Source: Clostridiales bacterium
Lineage (GTDB): Bacteria; Bacillota; Clostridia; Saccharofermentanales; Saccharofermentanaceae
DNA: 64,000 nucleotides
Assembly (NCBI GenBank): GCA_017551625.1
Contig: JAFZLF010000040.1
Location: 1-64,000 of the forward strand
Direction: 5' to 3'
Shown here: positions 10,301-17,022 of the stretch, one piece after another
Position numbering within the stretch: the stretch's first letter is position 1
Layout: the number at the start of each line of letters is the position of its first letter
Notes under the pieces: model-generated
What the model was told of the DNA's origin: nothing
The model's input: the letters and a program-made list of their open reading frames with translations, nothing else
The model's database searches: none
Position numbers and translations under genes: made by a program

Positions 10301-11897
10301 TGTACCTGTTGCGTATACAAATACGAGAACCAATACAGATGTGACTATTACGAAGGTGGTTACACCGGATGACTACACGACGGGAGATGAGGAGTTCGGC
10401 TTCATCGTATCTGTCTTTAACAGTAATGGTTATGTAGTGACTCCTTCGGAATACGATGGAAAGACGCTGAAACTCAAACACGGTGAAAGCTTGACGATCA
10501 AAGGCGTGCCGATCGGTGGAAAGATACAAGTCGAAGAAGATGCGCCGGGATGGACGGCAGTCTCTGTAAATGATGCTGACAGCACTGATACCGACGGCAA
10601 GATATTCACTCTTGAAAATGTCCCGGAAGAGGGCGGCGGGATCACATTCACCAATACACGTGATACCTACGATGTGACTGTCAGTAACGAGGTTCTTTCG
10701 GAAGAGTATGGCAGCAAGACGAAGAACTTTACATACACGGCGACACTGTGGAATGGAACTACGCAGGTAGTTTTCCCAAGTTCGATCACGGATGTTACTT
10801 TCAGCAACGGAAGAAAGACTATGACTTTCGAGCTTAAGGACGGGGAGTCCTATGAGATCAAGGGTCTGCCCGGCGGATACAAACTGGTAGTGACACAGGA
10901 TTCGGAGACAAACTACATCACAACTTCCGGTAAAGCAGGAGAGGCGAAGACGCAGGCTTTGACGTATACGCTAAACGATCTGGAAAGCGATGAACATATC
11001 GAATTTGAAAATACGTTAAAGACGGGAAGTTATACCATTACCAAGAATGTACAGCTTTCTTCCGGACAATCGATCCCGGTCGGAACTGCTTTCGCATTTA
11101 GCGCAAAACTTATGAGTTCTCCAAACTCCAATACACCGGTCGTCATTTCTTCAGAGATCGAGGCAATGGCTGTAAGCATAGGTGCTACCGTTTCCGCGGA
11201 TGTGATCTATTTCAGTCTGACCGATGGCGGAAGTATCACATTAACGGATCTTCCGGTAGGGTATTTCCTGCAGGTACAGGAAACAGCTCCCGGATTTGCC
11301 GCTTATGTCAGCAATATCCGTACAGATACCGTCACGGTGCAGATCTCTGAGACGGGGAATAGTGACATCAACTATATCAACCGCATCGCTTCGGTGATCC
11401 TGAAAGTGAAGAAAGTAGATAAGGAGGATGGAAATCCTATTGCCGGAGCGACCTTCCGCCTTTACAACATTCATGGTGGTTCCACAAATACTCTGTTTAT
11501 GCTGACCTCCGGCGCAGATGGATATTTGACTTATACCGAGTCCGGAGTGACGAGTACGGAACTCTCGCTTGAGAGCGGAACGTATTTCCTGTCTGAACAA
11601 AGTCCGGCGGGAGGGTACCGCCTGATGAATGATACGATCACGATCACGGTGGATAATACGAAGCCGGAAAATGAGAGGATCACCATCAGTAATTGCGCAG
11701 ATGCGGCGATCTTTGGACCTTCAGAAGGGAAATATACGCTGACTGTGACAAATACAAGAACGATGCCGGCACCTACCGGTATCGCGATGCGTACGCTGCC
11801 GTTCGTACTTGTATTGTTCCTGGGAGCATCGCTGTTCCTCGGCACTCGAAAAGAGAGAAGAGCGGAGATGGAAGATGAAGAAAAGAATGACGAGTAA
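4392..11897 (+). CDS. Giant sortase-anchored adhesin, likely pilus tip or ancillary pilin (2,501 aa)
   Basis: A secreted multi-domain surface protein. Residues 1-45 are a signal peptide and ~50-200 an N-terminal beta domain. About 205-1795 is a long array of InlB-type (Listeria-Bacteroides) repeats, recognisable by segments such as GYDFAGWRV, FGGWFEDAACTKPF and LFIGWTADAD. From ~1798 come four pilin/Cna-B-like Ig domains beginning DVTITKTV, DVTITKVV, DVTVSNEV and YTITKNV (starts near 1800, 1980, 2092, 2212). A SpaA-type Cna-B domain (~2333-2440, VDKEDGNPIAGATFRLYN ... GTYFLSEQSPAGGY) is next. The tail has APTGI (2460-2464), a hydrophobic helix and a charged end. The sorting motif matches that of the pilin, so the same class B sortase should handle both. 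Binding partners cannot be read from sequence. The reading frame is intact throughout. Confidence 0.88.
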   Translation: MFKNWSKKLARSYVATVLAASLVLSVFPISMIPSPFLRSSSVIADSGTSEDITVLEKVLTGSNGKDYHFTASYSSDSGLPEDAELSISEITEGPEYDQYIEDTKTVLESDTIGYAHLFDIKIVKDGEELQPNDGSSVNMQIELEDTKSEDLKVVHFPSEPGDGNAEVLENTTTSNEGDTTVVEFTAEGFSVYAIVDHEGGEVVTPRFTIHYLAPVTDTSTQESEVGGQYYYTVAPFEFPNTANRMQTTQIVQDGETLEMIANPPNQTSKFFYGWYVVDVTSQSGNSYTFRWTDAPKHLPFETPISVANNGDGTFTMTWTANGHTCSETADMDATDYSAHIYVAPIYEDYCFVNFHELAYAVSPNSNLLTRKLVILGSDDVESILISDVSAQATDTIRRIFRGWQYRANNTWVSVQTMDDSGNPITKYIDVTDHMDLYPYFQEGRWLYFNVGDSGNGAQYVPAQFTLAEFNSQEGGASVGGTVTSLPTTSRVGYDFAGWRVITGYNDANHEDPIFQRVTDANGNFLSSVDLSINGTYLDNDGNPQTGVAYTIKNGELTIKYPLESLTFYAEWAEKANSSYTIVIWKQKVTDDPDADNDNKTYDYYALDPSVLPSVVASASGLTVDQLNLNSYRSLTTNNSTKSDFTGFHLRTTDPVQMNTPTVRGDGSSVVNIYYDRNVHTLTFQAQIGGSWTAIKVIRDLYQDNISDQFPIVGTNGVTYNQGERWQPQGSSTYSQVLVYIDIMPDEDITFRLNTSTNGQKHLYYYVEPLPGEDPSADDRTYNGIRFKQYHHTVARYGYFTEAEDYLPLIGFYKSNEYPPQAYNSNGNSVNPWGNNTGAVEIYCYYLRSARKFTFDYNYPVAAGMAAKSVVIEDVLYETPLEKFDYTAHPDDLENAVRPTGSEIPEHYEFGGWFEDAACTKPFDFSATMPDADKKVYGKWTPIYYTICIDPNGGVIDHINYTESTDGGWPTFYLDGFSSENASDPKWIAAWNANGDTVGSMPSWATTLSAVGSGHNPSYSTYFSAMYGTAIGEYELERTYVEYNGTDDGTKYYYVNMQHNDTSGDWGLHADMRNALYLTESQLLAYYKYCKAAQAWHEVSRPGYYDGTIPATFEEFKSLYVKKNGVGNYTLYEEVPSGSYAFIGWFKVNPDGTTSDSPYSFANAVEGEMTLRAVWRRVGSYYISYDPSYILTLDDGTEVVVNGEIVAWTDPADANEEKYNDGAVTTTLQQPTGITVNGLDAGDDIIFRGWQVVDFQGYDANGHAIYTPRHNVYYAEPTEFVIDASDADANGCIHMRAVYQTLSTSDRRPKVANLMLNANDGHLTNGNGSALSGDVDITSVSGWTGSGVVVEDESENEIVFGDMQSNNAIHVYKYAVTPGTLDAPYDASGNYFKHDMGYLLIGFDEGSDYSMTRTGATDDDLRTGDPFVPTFAADSVISVQRTDSTRLYAVWEPMVYVTFTNRTSQDVTFDISGTGNSLSVVNEATGVFGREKYDQTTVTLNPGKSIKFAVPYGAGEDFTINGTNTNTAQLLNITSYFQGNQTAMATAGLYRSSGADYTLTDTLHVDPEGVHVYFDGVDAVFFDVNADTAVWTDTRTGPDYTTVANSSSLVYVDEDGLPYEPIDFNNGNTSAITEPSDPTRPDYLFIGWTADADAASCDPAAYTLPGTNQAEGINNMAVIKSSLLWDFTTEVDHGMTLYAIWGEEVTVTFHLYNNQQAWTDGDTTYFVPGSNYTHVVTMIKGDILRMPAQPTWTSQGNLFYRWVTVNSHQSSAKTIDQINNLYEFGTPVLQDMHLYSSWIKADHIDVTITKTVANGDGSPITSAQAAKDFTFNAVITTTRYTGTVTRSGNFLGYTWSATVSDPTSTNENQMFTLKDGESITIPLYFDASEQTNTISSNTTRTVSVFFQSIKITEVSDPDYTVTVSVNGQTASMTDTATVSTYDGAKPKFNSPTGNSRNYTLTGNALYASGTTVPVAYTNTRTNTDVTITKVVTPDDYTTGDEEFGFIVSVFNSNGYVVTPSEYDGKTLKLKHGESLTIKGVPIGGKIQVEEDAPGWTAVSVNDADSTDTDGKIFTLENVPEEGGGITFTNTRDTYDVTVSNEVLSEEYGSKTKNFTYTATLWNGTTQVVFPSSITDVTFSNGRKTMTFELKDGESYEIKGLPGGYKLVVTQDSETNYITTSGKAGEAKTQALTYTLNDLESDEHIEFENTLKTGSYTITKNVQLSSGQSIPVGTAFAFSAKLMSSPNSNTPVVISSEIEAMAVSIGATVSADVIYFSLTDGGSITLTDLPVGYFLQVQETAPGFAAYVSNIRTDTVTVQISETGNSDINYINRIASVILKVKKVDKEDGNPIAGATFRLYNIHGGSTNTLFMLTSGADGYLTYTESGVTSTELSLESGTYFLSEQSPAGGYRLMNDTITITVDNTKPENERITISNCADAAIFGPSEGKYTLTVTNTRTMPAPTGIAMRTLPFVLVLFLGASLFLGTRKERRAEMEDEEKNDE

Positions 11898-12006
11898 AAG
11901 TGCTCAAACATAGTGCAATAACAGAGCAAAAGAATAGTATGGAACATACGATAATGTGTGATATTATTAGTATGTCAACGAAAAAACAACGAAAGCGAGA
12001 ACCGCT
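11898..12006 (+). promoter_or_regulatory. Intergenic region between the pilus locus and GH43
   Basis: AT-rich spacer of 109 bases. A TATTAT at about 11962-11967 could be the -10 of the GH43 gene. No clear terminator for the pilus operon is visible. Confidence 0.35.
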
Positions 12007-12978
12007 ATGAAAGAAAGAACTCCTCTGGTTACCAACATCTTTACAGCAGACCCGTCTGCACACGTATTTAATGGCAAGATCTATGTCTATCCGTCTCACG
12101 ATATCCCGCACGATGGCGAGGATAACGACGATGGCGATGAGTACAGAATGGAGGATTACCACATTCTTTCTCTGGACGATCTCGATTCCGATTGTGTAGA
12201 TAACGGTGAAGCACTTCACATGAAGAACATCCCGTGGGTCAGCAAGCAGATGTGGGCTCCGGACTGCGCATATAAGAATGGCAAGTATTACCTTTATTTC
12301 CCGGCCCGAGACAAGGACGGCATCTTCCGTATCGGTGTTGCTGTATCTGATAAGCCGGAAGGTCCTTTTACACCGGAAGATAACTATATCGAAGGTTCTT
12401 ACAGCATTGACCCGGCGGTCCTCGTAGATGACGACGGACGTTCCTATATCTACTACGGCGGTCTCTGGGGCGGCCAGCTCGAGATGTGGCAGACAGGTAA
12501 GTTCGATGAGAACACACCGCGTCCGGTCGGAAAAGACAAGGCTCTGGGACCGATGTTCGCCGAATTAAACGACGACATGAAGTCCTTTAAGACGGAACCG
12601 AAGCATCTGGAGATTTTAGATGAGAACGGTCAGCCGCTTCTTGCTGAGGATGAGGACAGAAGATATTTCGAAGGCCCGTGGATGCATAAGTACAACGGAC
12701 TTTATTACCTCTCCTATTCGACAGGTACGACGCACTATCTCGTATATGCGACATCTGAAAATCCGGACGGTCCTTTCACATACAGAGGACGCATCATGGA
12801 GCCGGTCATCGGCTGGACGACACACCACTCCATCGTGGAGTACAAGGGCAAGTGGTATCTGTTCTATCACGACTGCGAGCTCAGTAACGGTATCAACCAC
12901 CGCCGCTGCGTAAAGTATACTGAACTGAAGTATAACGAAGACGGTACGATCCAGACGATCAAACCTTACGAATTCTAA
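12007..12978 (+). CDS. Glycoside hydrolase family 43 (beta-xylosidase / alpha-L-arabinofuranosidase type)
   Basis: A 323-residue five-bladed beta-propeller hydrolase without a signal peptide, so a cytoplasmic enzyme acting on imported oligosaccharides. The three catalytic acids of GH43 are visible: Asp15 in FTADPSAHV (general base), Asp135 in YSIDPAVLVDDDG (pKa modulator) and Glu222 in RYFEGPWMHK (general acid). The family releases xylose or arabinose from xylan or arabinan fragments by inversion; the exact substrate is not determined by what can be seen. It stands alone between an AT-rich promoter region and a strong terminator (12993-13025). Confidence 0.9.
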   Translation: MKERTPLVTNIFTADPSAHVFNGKIYVYPSHDIPHDGEDNDDGDEYRMEDYHILSLDDLDSDCVDNGEALHMKNIPWVSKQMWAPDCAYKNGKYYLYFPARDKDGIFRIGVAVSDKPEGPFTPEDNYIEGSYSIDPAVLVDDDGRSYIYYGGLWGGQLEMWQTGKFDENTPRPVGKDKALGPMFAELNDDMKSFKTEPKHLEILDENGQPLLAEDEDRRYFEGPWMHKYNGLYYLSYSTGTTHYLVYATSENPDGPFTYRGRIMEPVIGWTTHHSIVEYKGKWYLFYHDCELSNGINHRRCVKYTELKYNEDGTIQTIKPYEF

Positions 12979-12992
12979 GAAAGATCATCCTG

Positions 12993-13025
12993 AAGCGTTC
13001 CTTCAAAAAGGAACGCTTCTTTTTT
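12993..13025 (+). terminator. Intrinsic terminator after GH43
   Basis: A perfect 11-bp stem (12993-13003 with 13008-13018) with a CAAA loop, followed by CTTTTTT. Confidence 0.95.
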
Positions 13026-13042
13026 GAAAGATTGAGGATAAT

Positions 13043-13579
13043 ATGGGAAAAGAACAGTGGGACGTATATGATATTCACCGTGTGAAGACAGGTGATGTGG
13101 TCACGCGTGGAGAAAAGCCGGCGGAAGGACAGTTCCGTATGGTCGTACATATCTGCATTTTTAATTCGGAAGGCAAAATGCTGATCCAGCAGCGTCAGCC
13201 GTTTAAGTCTGACTGGTCAGATCTGTGGGACCTGTCTGTGGGCGGCTGTTCCCGTGCGGGGGAGACTTCGCAGGATGCGGCGCATAGAGAGGTGCTGGAA
13301 GAGATCGGTCTGGATATAGACTTTACGGGGATCGTTCCCCACTTCACCATGAACTGGGAACACGGATTCGATGATTACTACCTGATCAGGAAAGATATGG
13401 ATCCCGCCGCTCTTATTCTTCAGGAGGAAGAGGTGCAGGCCGTCCGCTGGGCGACCCGTGAGGAGATCCTCGACTTGATCCGAAGCGAAAAGTTTATCAC
13501 ATACCACGAGAGCCTGATCGATCTTTGTTTCGCGATGCGCTCCCAGTACGGCGCCCATGCCAGCGAAAAACTGAAATAA
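13043..13579 (+). CDS. Nudix hydrolase (IPP isomerase/YfcD-like)
   Basis: A 178-residue Nudix protein. The signature G-x5-E-x7-R-E-U-x-E-E-x-G-U is met by GGCSRAGETSQDAAH followed by REVLEEIGL (about residues 66-89). The N-terminal half (WDVYDIHRVKTGDVVTRGE ... FNSEGKMLIQQRQ) and the later YYLIRKDMD resemble the YfcD/Idi-like subgroup, whose substrates are usually unknown nucleoside diphosphate derivatives. The start is the ATG after TTGAGGATAAT, with the upstream GH43 terminator only 17 bases away. A long inverted repeat separates it from the convergent gene downstream. Confidence 0.88.
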   Translation: MGKEQWDVYDIHRVKTGDVVTRGEKPAEGQFRMVVHICIFNSEGKMLIQQRQPFKSDWSDLWDLSVGGCSRAGETSQDAAHREVLEEIGLDIDFTGIVPHFTMNWEHGFDDYYLIRKDMDPAALILQEEEVQAVRWATREEILDLIRSEKFITYHESLIDLCFAMRSQYGAHASEKLK

Positions 13580-13596
13580 ATCCAAACAATCAAAAA

Positions 13597-13664
13597 CCAG
13601 AAAAATGTTTTTCCCGCTAGTCCTCGGCGGAGCCTGCGGAGGCGTGTCGAAAACATTTTTCTGG
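13597..13664. terminator. Long inverted repeat acting as bidirectional terminator
   Basis: A perfect 15-bp inverted repeat (13597-13611 with 13650-13664) has A-runs and T-runs at both ends and lies between convergent genes. The 38-base loop contains the paired core TCCTCGG (13621-13627) and CCTGCGGA (13633-13640), which recurs in the hairpin after proB. Confidence 0.75.
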
Positions 13665-13666
13665 AT

Positions 13667-14200
13667 TTATTGTTTTTCGGAATTCTCATTTTCTCCGGAT
13701 GCCCCGGTCTGCTTACGCTGGAGTTTATCCTGGAGTTTCAGGATGATCATCGCGAGTTCTTCTGCGTTTCTGATGTTTCGCAGGAAGATCTTTTTACCGT
13801 TATACGGGTGAATGATAAGATGAGCGTAGTGGAGGACCTTCGTGCCGATGGTGGAACGGATCTCGACATCCTTGATCTCGGTAAGGGAGATCTCGATCCT
13901 TCGGTGTGAGGGAAGGAAACGGTAGATCTGTCCGTAGAGACGGTACTTGGTGACGAAGACCAGTGTGCTGAGACGAGCCACGAGAGCGAGCATGAACCCC
14001 AGGAAAGCGATGAGCCAGAAGCCGAAGGCGAGGATGCCGATATAGCGTCCGAAGCGGGACGTCATGTCGGTAAAAAGATAAAGAGACCCCATGCAGCAGG
14101 AAATGATCAGGTCCGCGAAGACGGGCACGAGAGAAGATCTCATATAAAACAGGATGGAGTTATCTTTATCGGTCCTTTTTTCTATAGGCTCAAATCTCAT
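13667..14200 (-). CDS. Membrane protein with bacterial PH (bPH2) domain
   Basis: A 177-residue protein with two adjacent membrane helices (about 23-45 and 53-76). They are followed by a domain of alternating strands with YGQIYRFLPSHRRIEISLTEIKDVEIR and IIHPYNGKKIFLRNIRNAEEL, the usual pattern of YdbT/YdbS-like bacterial pleckstrin-homology domains. The C-terminus is a charged, Gln/Glu-rich tail. The role is unknown; such proteins are membrane-associated. It starts 6 bases after the stop of the upstream potD-like gene, so the two are co-transcribed, although no functional link is evident. Confidence 0.7.
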   Translation of the reverse strand: MRFEPIEKRTDKDNSILFYMRSSLVPVFADLIISCCMGSLYLFTDMTSRFGRYIGILAFGFWLIAFLGFMLALVARLSTLVFVTKYRLYGQIYRFLPSHRRIEISLTEIKDVEIRSTIGTKVLHYAHLIIHPYNGKKIFLRNIRNAEELAMIILKLQDKLQRKQTGASGENENSEKQ

Positions 14201-14206
14201 AGCGCA

Positions 14207-15328
14207 TCAGAAAGAAGCTCCGACCGAGCGCCAGATCGCTTCGTATTTCTCGTCATATTCCTCGGAGGTGTAATACACTTCGAGGTGTTCGAAAGTGGCT
14301 TCGTCCGGATAGTAGCACGGGTTGTTGGCAATCTTCGGATCGAGCATCTCGCGTGCGGCGGTGTTCGGTGTGGAATAACCGACGAACTGGCAGTTGCGCA
14401 GCGCAATATCCGGCTCATACATGAAGTTGATAAAGTCATGGGCACCGTTAACGTTCTTCGCATTTGTCGGAATGCACATCATATCGATAGACCAGTTGCT
14501 GCCCTCGGGGAGGACGAAGCGCATATCGATGCCGCCGGTCTTTCCGAGTTCTTTGATGCGGTCGAGAATAACGATGTGGTCGCCGGACCAGGCGACAGAT
14601 GCCGCCAGATCGCCCTGTGCCATCTGGTTCTTCAAGTTATCGATGCCCAGTGCCGGAGAGACGTTCTCCTTCTGATTCAGAAGAAGCTCTCTTGCCTGCT
14701 CGAGTTCCTCTTCATCCAGCGTGTTGATGCTGTACCCTAAGTAGTTCAGAGCCACACCGATGGATTCTCTCATACTCCGGTACATACCGATCTGGCCTTT
14801 ATACTGCTCATCGAAAAGCACGCCCCAGATCTTCTGCGGATCTGTGGTATTCATCGGAAGATCCACACGGTTGGCATCGTACACGAGGCCGACGGTGCAG
14901 TAGAGATAGGGGATCGCGTAGTTTAACATCCCTTCGTTGATCTTCTTATCTGTTGAGTATTTTACAGAGCGGAACATCGGATCCATATACTTCGTGACAT
15001 TCGGAAGTTTGTCCCAGTCGAGGTCGCGCAGACGGTTCTCTCGTAGAAGTCTCGTGACCATGTATTCAGAGGGGACGATAACGTCGTAGGAATTGTTGAG
15101 GTTCGGGTACATCGTCTCGTTGTCTTCAAAGGTCCTGTAGATGACCTTGTATTTCGGATAGGCTTTCTCGAACTTCGTGATGGTATCGGCCGCGATAAAA
15201 TCGCCCCAGTTGTAGATGACCAGTTCTTTTCGAGAATCACAAGATGTGCAGAAAACTGCAGAAGCAAAAAGCATGGACGCAATGCCCAGCGAAGCGATGC
15301 GACGGAATGTCCCGATTACTTTTTTCAC
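14207..15328 (-). CDS. potD: PotD-like spermidine/putrescine-binding lipoprotein
   Basis: A 373-residue periplasmic-binding-type lipoprotein. The lipobox ends in FCTSC (about residue 29). The body shows PotD/PotF hallmarks: ELVIYNWGDFIAADTITKFE at the start of the mature protein, YDVIVPSEYMVTRL, and the C-terminal INFMYEPDIALRNCQFVGYS. It should capture polyamines for an ABC importer, but no PotA, PotB or PotC genes are nearby, so it is an orphan binding protein here. The start is GTG 15328, seven bases from AGGAGG (15336-15341 on the other strand); an in-frame TTG at 15334 sits too close to that site. Confidence 0.88.
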   Translation of the reverse strand: MKKVIGTFRRIASLGIASMLFASAVFCTSCDSRKELVIYNWGDFIAADTITKFEKAYPKYKVIYRTFEDNETMYPNLNNSYDVIVPSEYMVTRLLRENRLRDLDWDKLPNVTKYMDPMFRSVKYSTDKKINEGMLNYAIPYLYCTVGLVYDANRVDLPMNTTDPQKIWGVLFDEQYKGQIGMYRSMRESIGVALNYLGYSINTLDEEELEQARELLLNQKENVSPALGIDNLKNQMAQGDLAASVAWSGDHIVILDRIKELGKTGGIDMRFVLPEGSNWSIDMMCIPTNAKNVNGAHDFINFMYEPDIALRNCQFVGYSTPNTAAREMLDPKIANNPCYYPDEATFEHLEVYYTSEEYDEKYEAIWRSVGASF

Positions 15329-15334
15329 TAACAA

Positions 15335-15587
15335 TCCTCCTGTTATTTGTTAGAGAAAAGACCCCTTTGACCCCAATACGCACACATTATATCACATCCG
15401 AAGAGGGGAAAACCTAAAGCTTTTCTGCCTCTTTGCACGAAGAAACGGAGAAAACAGAAGCATTTCGTGGAAAAAAGATTTGCATTTTATAATAGAAGAT
15501 ATTATTCTAAATGGTGCTGCAGTGTGGTAGCCGCTGTCTTTCGGGCGGAAGATCCTGCAACAAGTACTATCTGATGAGGTCGAAGGA
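15335..15587. promoter_or_regulatory. Divergent promoter region of potD and proB
   Basis: A 253-base divergent spacer. On the plus strand, TTTGCATTTTATAATAGAAG with TATTAT just downstream near 15501 gives a plausible proB promoter. The proB leader (15510-15587) contains GC-rich complementary pieces (GCCGCTGTC, CGGGCGG) that could fold. No riboswitch or T-box motif was recognised. Confidence 0.45.
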
Positions 15588-16412
15588 ATGAGCGAAGAAG
15601 AAAAGATGGGCCGCAATCTGATCACCAACGCGAAGCGTGTCGTGGTCAAAGTCGGAACATCGACGATCACCTATGAAAACGGCCGCATGAACATGCGGAA
15701 CATGGACCGTCTGGCCAGAGCCATCGCAGATCTGATGAATTCCGGTCGCGAGGTCGTACTGGTGACTTCCGGTGCCATCGGTGTTGGCGTCGGATGCCTT
15801 GATCTTCCCGAGCGACCGAGCGAAATGCGTGACAAGCAGGCCGTTGCCGCAGTCGGACAGTGCGAACTTATGAATGTTTACAGCCGCTGCTTCGCGGAGT
15901 ACTCCCGTGTCGTTGCCCAGATCCTCCTGACCAAGGACGGTATCGACGATCCGATCACGCGAGCAAATATTTCGAATACTATGGAGGCGCTGATCGAAAA
16001 GGGTATCCTGCCGGTCGTTAACGAGAACGATACCGTATCCACGGCCGAGATCCCGCATGCAGGAACTTTCGGTGATAACGATACGCTGTCTGCGCTCGTT
16101 GCCCGCGTCGTGAATGCAGATCTTCTTATTATCCTCTCCGATATCGATGCGGTCTATGACAGCAACCCGAAGGAGAATCCGGATGCCAAGCGCATCTCTG
16201 TCGTTCATGAGATCGACGAGGCACTTCTTAAGAGTGCGGGCGGAGCCGGATCTGCTCTCGGAACCGGTGGAATGCAGACGAAGATCATCGCCATGGGTAT
16301 GCTGATGGATCACGGAATCGCCGGCGTCATCGCAGAAGGCTCCCAGTCCCAGATCCTGGAAGATATCCTGGACGGCGAAGACATCGGTACACTTTTTGTC
16401 CCGAAAAAGTAA
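15588..16412 (+). CDS. proB: Glutamate 5-kinase
   Basis: A 274-residue amino acid kinase that phosphorylates glutamate to gamma-glutamyl phosphate, the first step of proline synthesis. Seen motifs are the N-terminal VVVKVGTSTIT, the VLVTSGAIGVGVG loop, NENDTVSTAEI...FGDNDTLSALVA (substrate loop) and the nucleotide-binding GGAGSALGTGGMQTKI near the end. It lacks the C-terminal PUA domain found in the E. coli enzyme, which is common in Firmicutes and typical of the ~270-residue form. proA is not in the window. The ATG follows GGTCGAAGGA. A long hairpin ends the transcript. Confidence 0.95.
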   Translation: MSEEEKMGRNLITNAKRVVVKVGTSTITYENGRMNMRNMDRLARAIADLMNSGREVVLVTSGAIGVGVGCLDLPERPSEMRDKQAVAAVGQCELMNVYSRCFAEYSRVVAQILLTKDGIDDPITRANISNTMEALIEKGILPVVNENDTVSTAEIPHAGTFGDNDTLSALVARVVNADLLIILSDIDAVYDSNPKENPDAKRISVVHEIDEALLKSAGGAGSALGTGGMQTKIIAMGMLMDHGIAGVIAEGSQSQILEDILDGEDIGTLFVPKK

Positions 16413-16423
16413 ACACAAGTAAT

Positions 16424-16508
16424 CCTTTTCAAAAAAGAAAAAACAACGGCGCTGGTCCTCGGACATATGTCCTGCGGAATCGCGCCTTTTGTTTTGCTTT
16501 TTGAAAAG
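16424..16508 (+). terminator. Long A/T-armed hairpin after proB
   Basis: CTTTTCAAAAA (16424-16434) pairs with TTTTTGAAAAG (16498-16508). The stem continues through A/T-rich and GGCGC/GCGCC segments to the apical core TCCTCGG (16456-16462) and CCTGCGGA (16471-16478). T-runs at both sides of the 3' arm fit termination. It shares its core with the 13597-13664 hairpin. Confidence 0.65.
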
Positions 16509-16535
16509 AATCTATATTGTTTACTGTTTCGGGGT

Positions 16536-16681
16536 AAAAAGAAAGCAGCCTTTCGTGGAAGACTGCCCGGAGTTATTATGAAGCACTTTGAAGTTATATG
16601 GTGGTAAGCTAGAACCCAAAACACAAACTCAACAACCGGGTCTGATTAAGCTTCCCTGGGAAGGGGTCATCAACCGCTTCC
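16536..16681 (-). ncRNA. Candidate small RNA on the minus strand
   Basis: The ~610-base gap between proB and the flotillin gene holds no supported ORF. On the minus strand a TATAAT (plus 16688-16693) is followed ~146 bases later by an intrinsic terminator: an 8-bp stem (plus 16559-16566 with 16545-16552) and then the minus-strand sequence TTTCTTTTT. The segment between has CCCGG/CCGGG and GAGTT/AACTC complementarities. The -35 is poor. I could not match it to 6S, SRP, RNase P or tmRNA by eye, so it is a candidate without an assigned family. Confidence 0.4.
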
Positions 16682-16693
16682 ATTGTCATTATA

Positions 16694-17022
16694 CCGTTGT
16701 GTGAAAGAAAAGAAATCATCATTCTGTTAACGCTTTTATAAAAATAATGAAGACCACTTCATATTTGCACACATTTCCTTCACATTTGCCAGCAATTCCT
16801 TGAAAAACAGGGCTTTTAAGCCGCTTCTTTTTCATCGGAATTTCTATTTGCAGGGCGGAATATCCATGGCATATCGTATTTGCAGCGGGGGGCTGAATAA
16901 TGAATATGTATCTCTCACGGATTTCGATTTATTCCGAAGCGGGAATCCTTTAACATTTTAGTCAATACAGGAGCGATGGTCTCCTGTAGAGGAACGTGTA
17001 AACCTTAAAGGAGGTAACTAAG
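16694..17022 (+). promoter_or_regulatory. Leader of the flotillin-like gene
   Basis: This ~330-base stretch holds no gene I can support. An 8-bp hairpin (16966-16973 with 16981-16988, loop CGATGGT) lies before an exceptionally complete ribosome binding site, AAAGGAGGT at 17007-17015, seven bases from the ATG. That predicts high translation. Confidence 0.5.

Noticed and set aside
15569..15587. CTGATGAGGTCGAAGG before proB, resembling a hammerhead ribozyme core
   Set aside because: The stem II pairing is absent and no flanking stems I and III or GAAA core can be drawn.
16536..16681. 6S, SRP, RNase P or tmRNA identity for the candidate RNA
   Set aside because: None of their hallmark sequences (GGAAG tetraloop region, GAGGAAAGTCC, tRNA-like end with ACCA) is present; it is kept only as an unassigned candidate.
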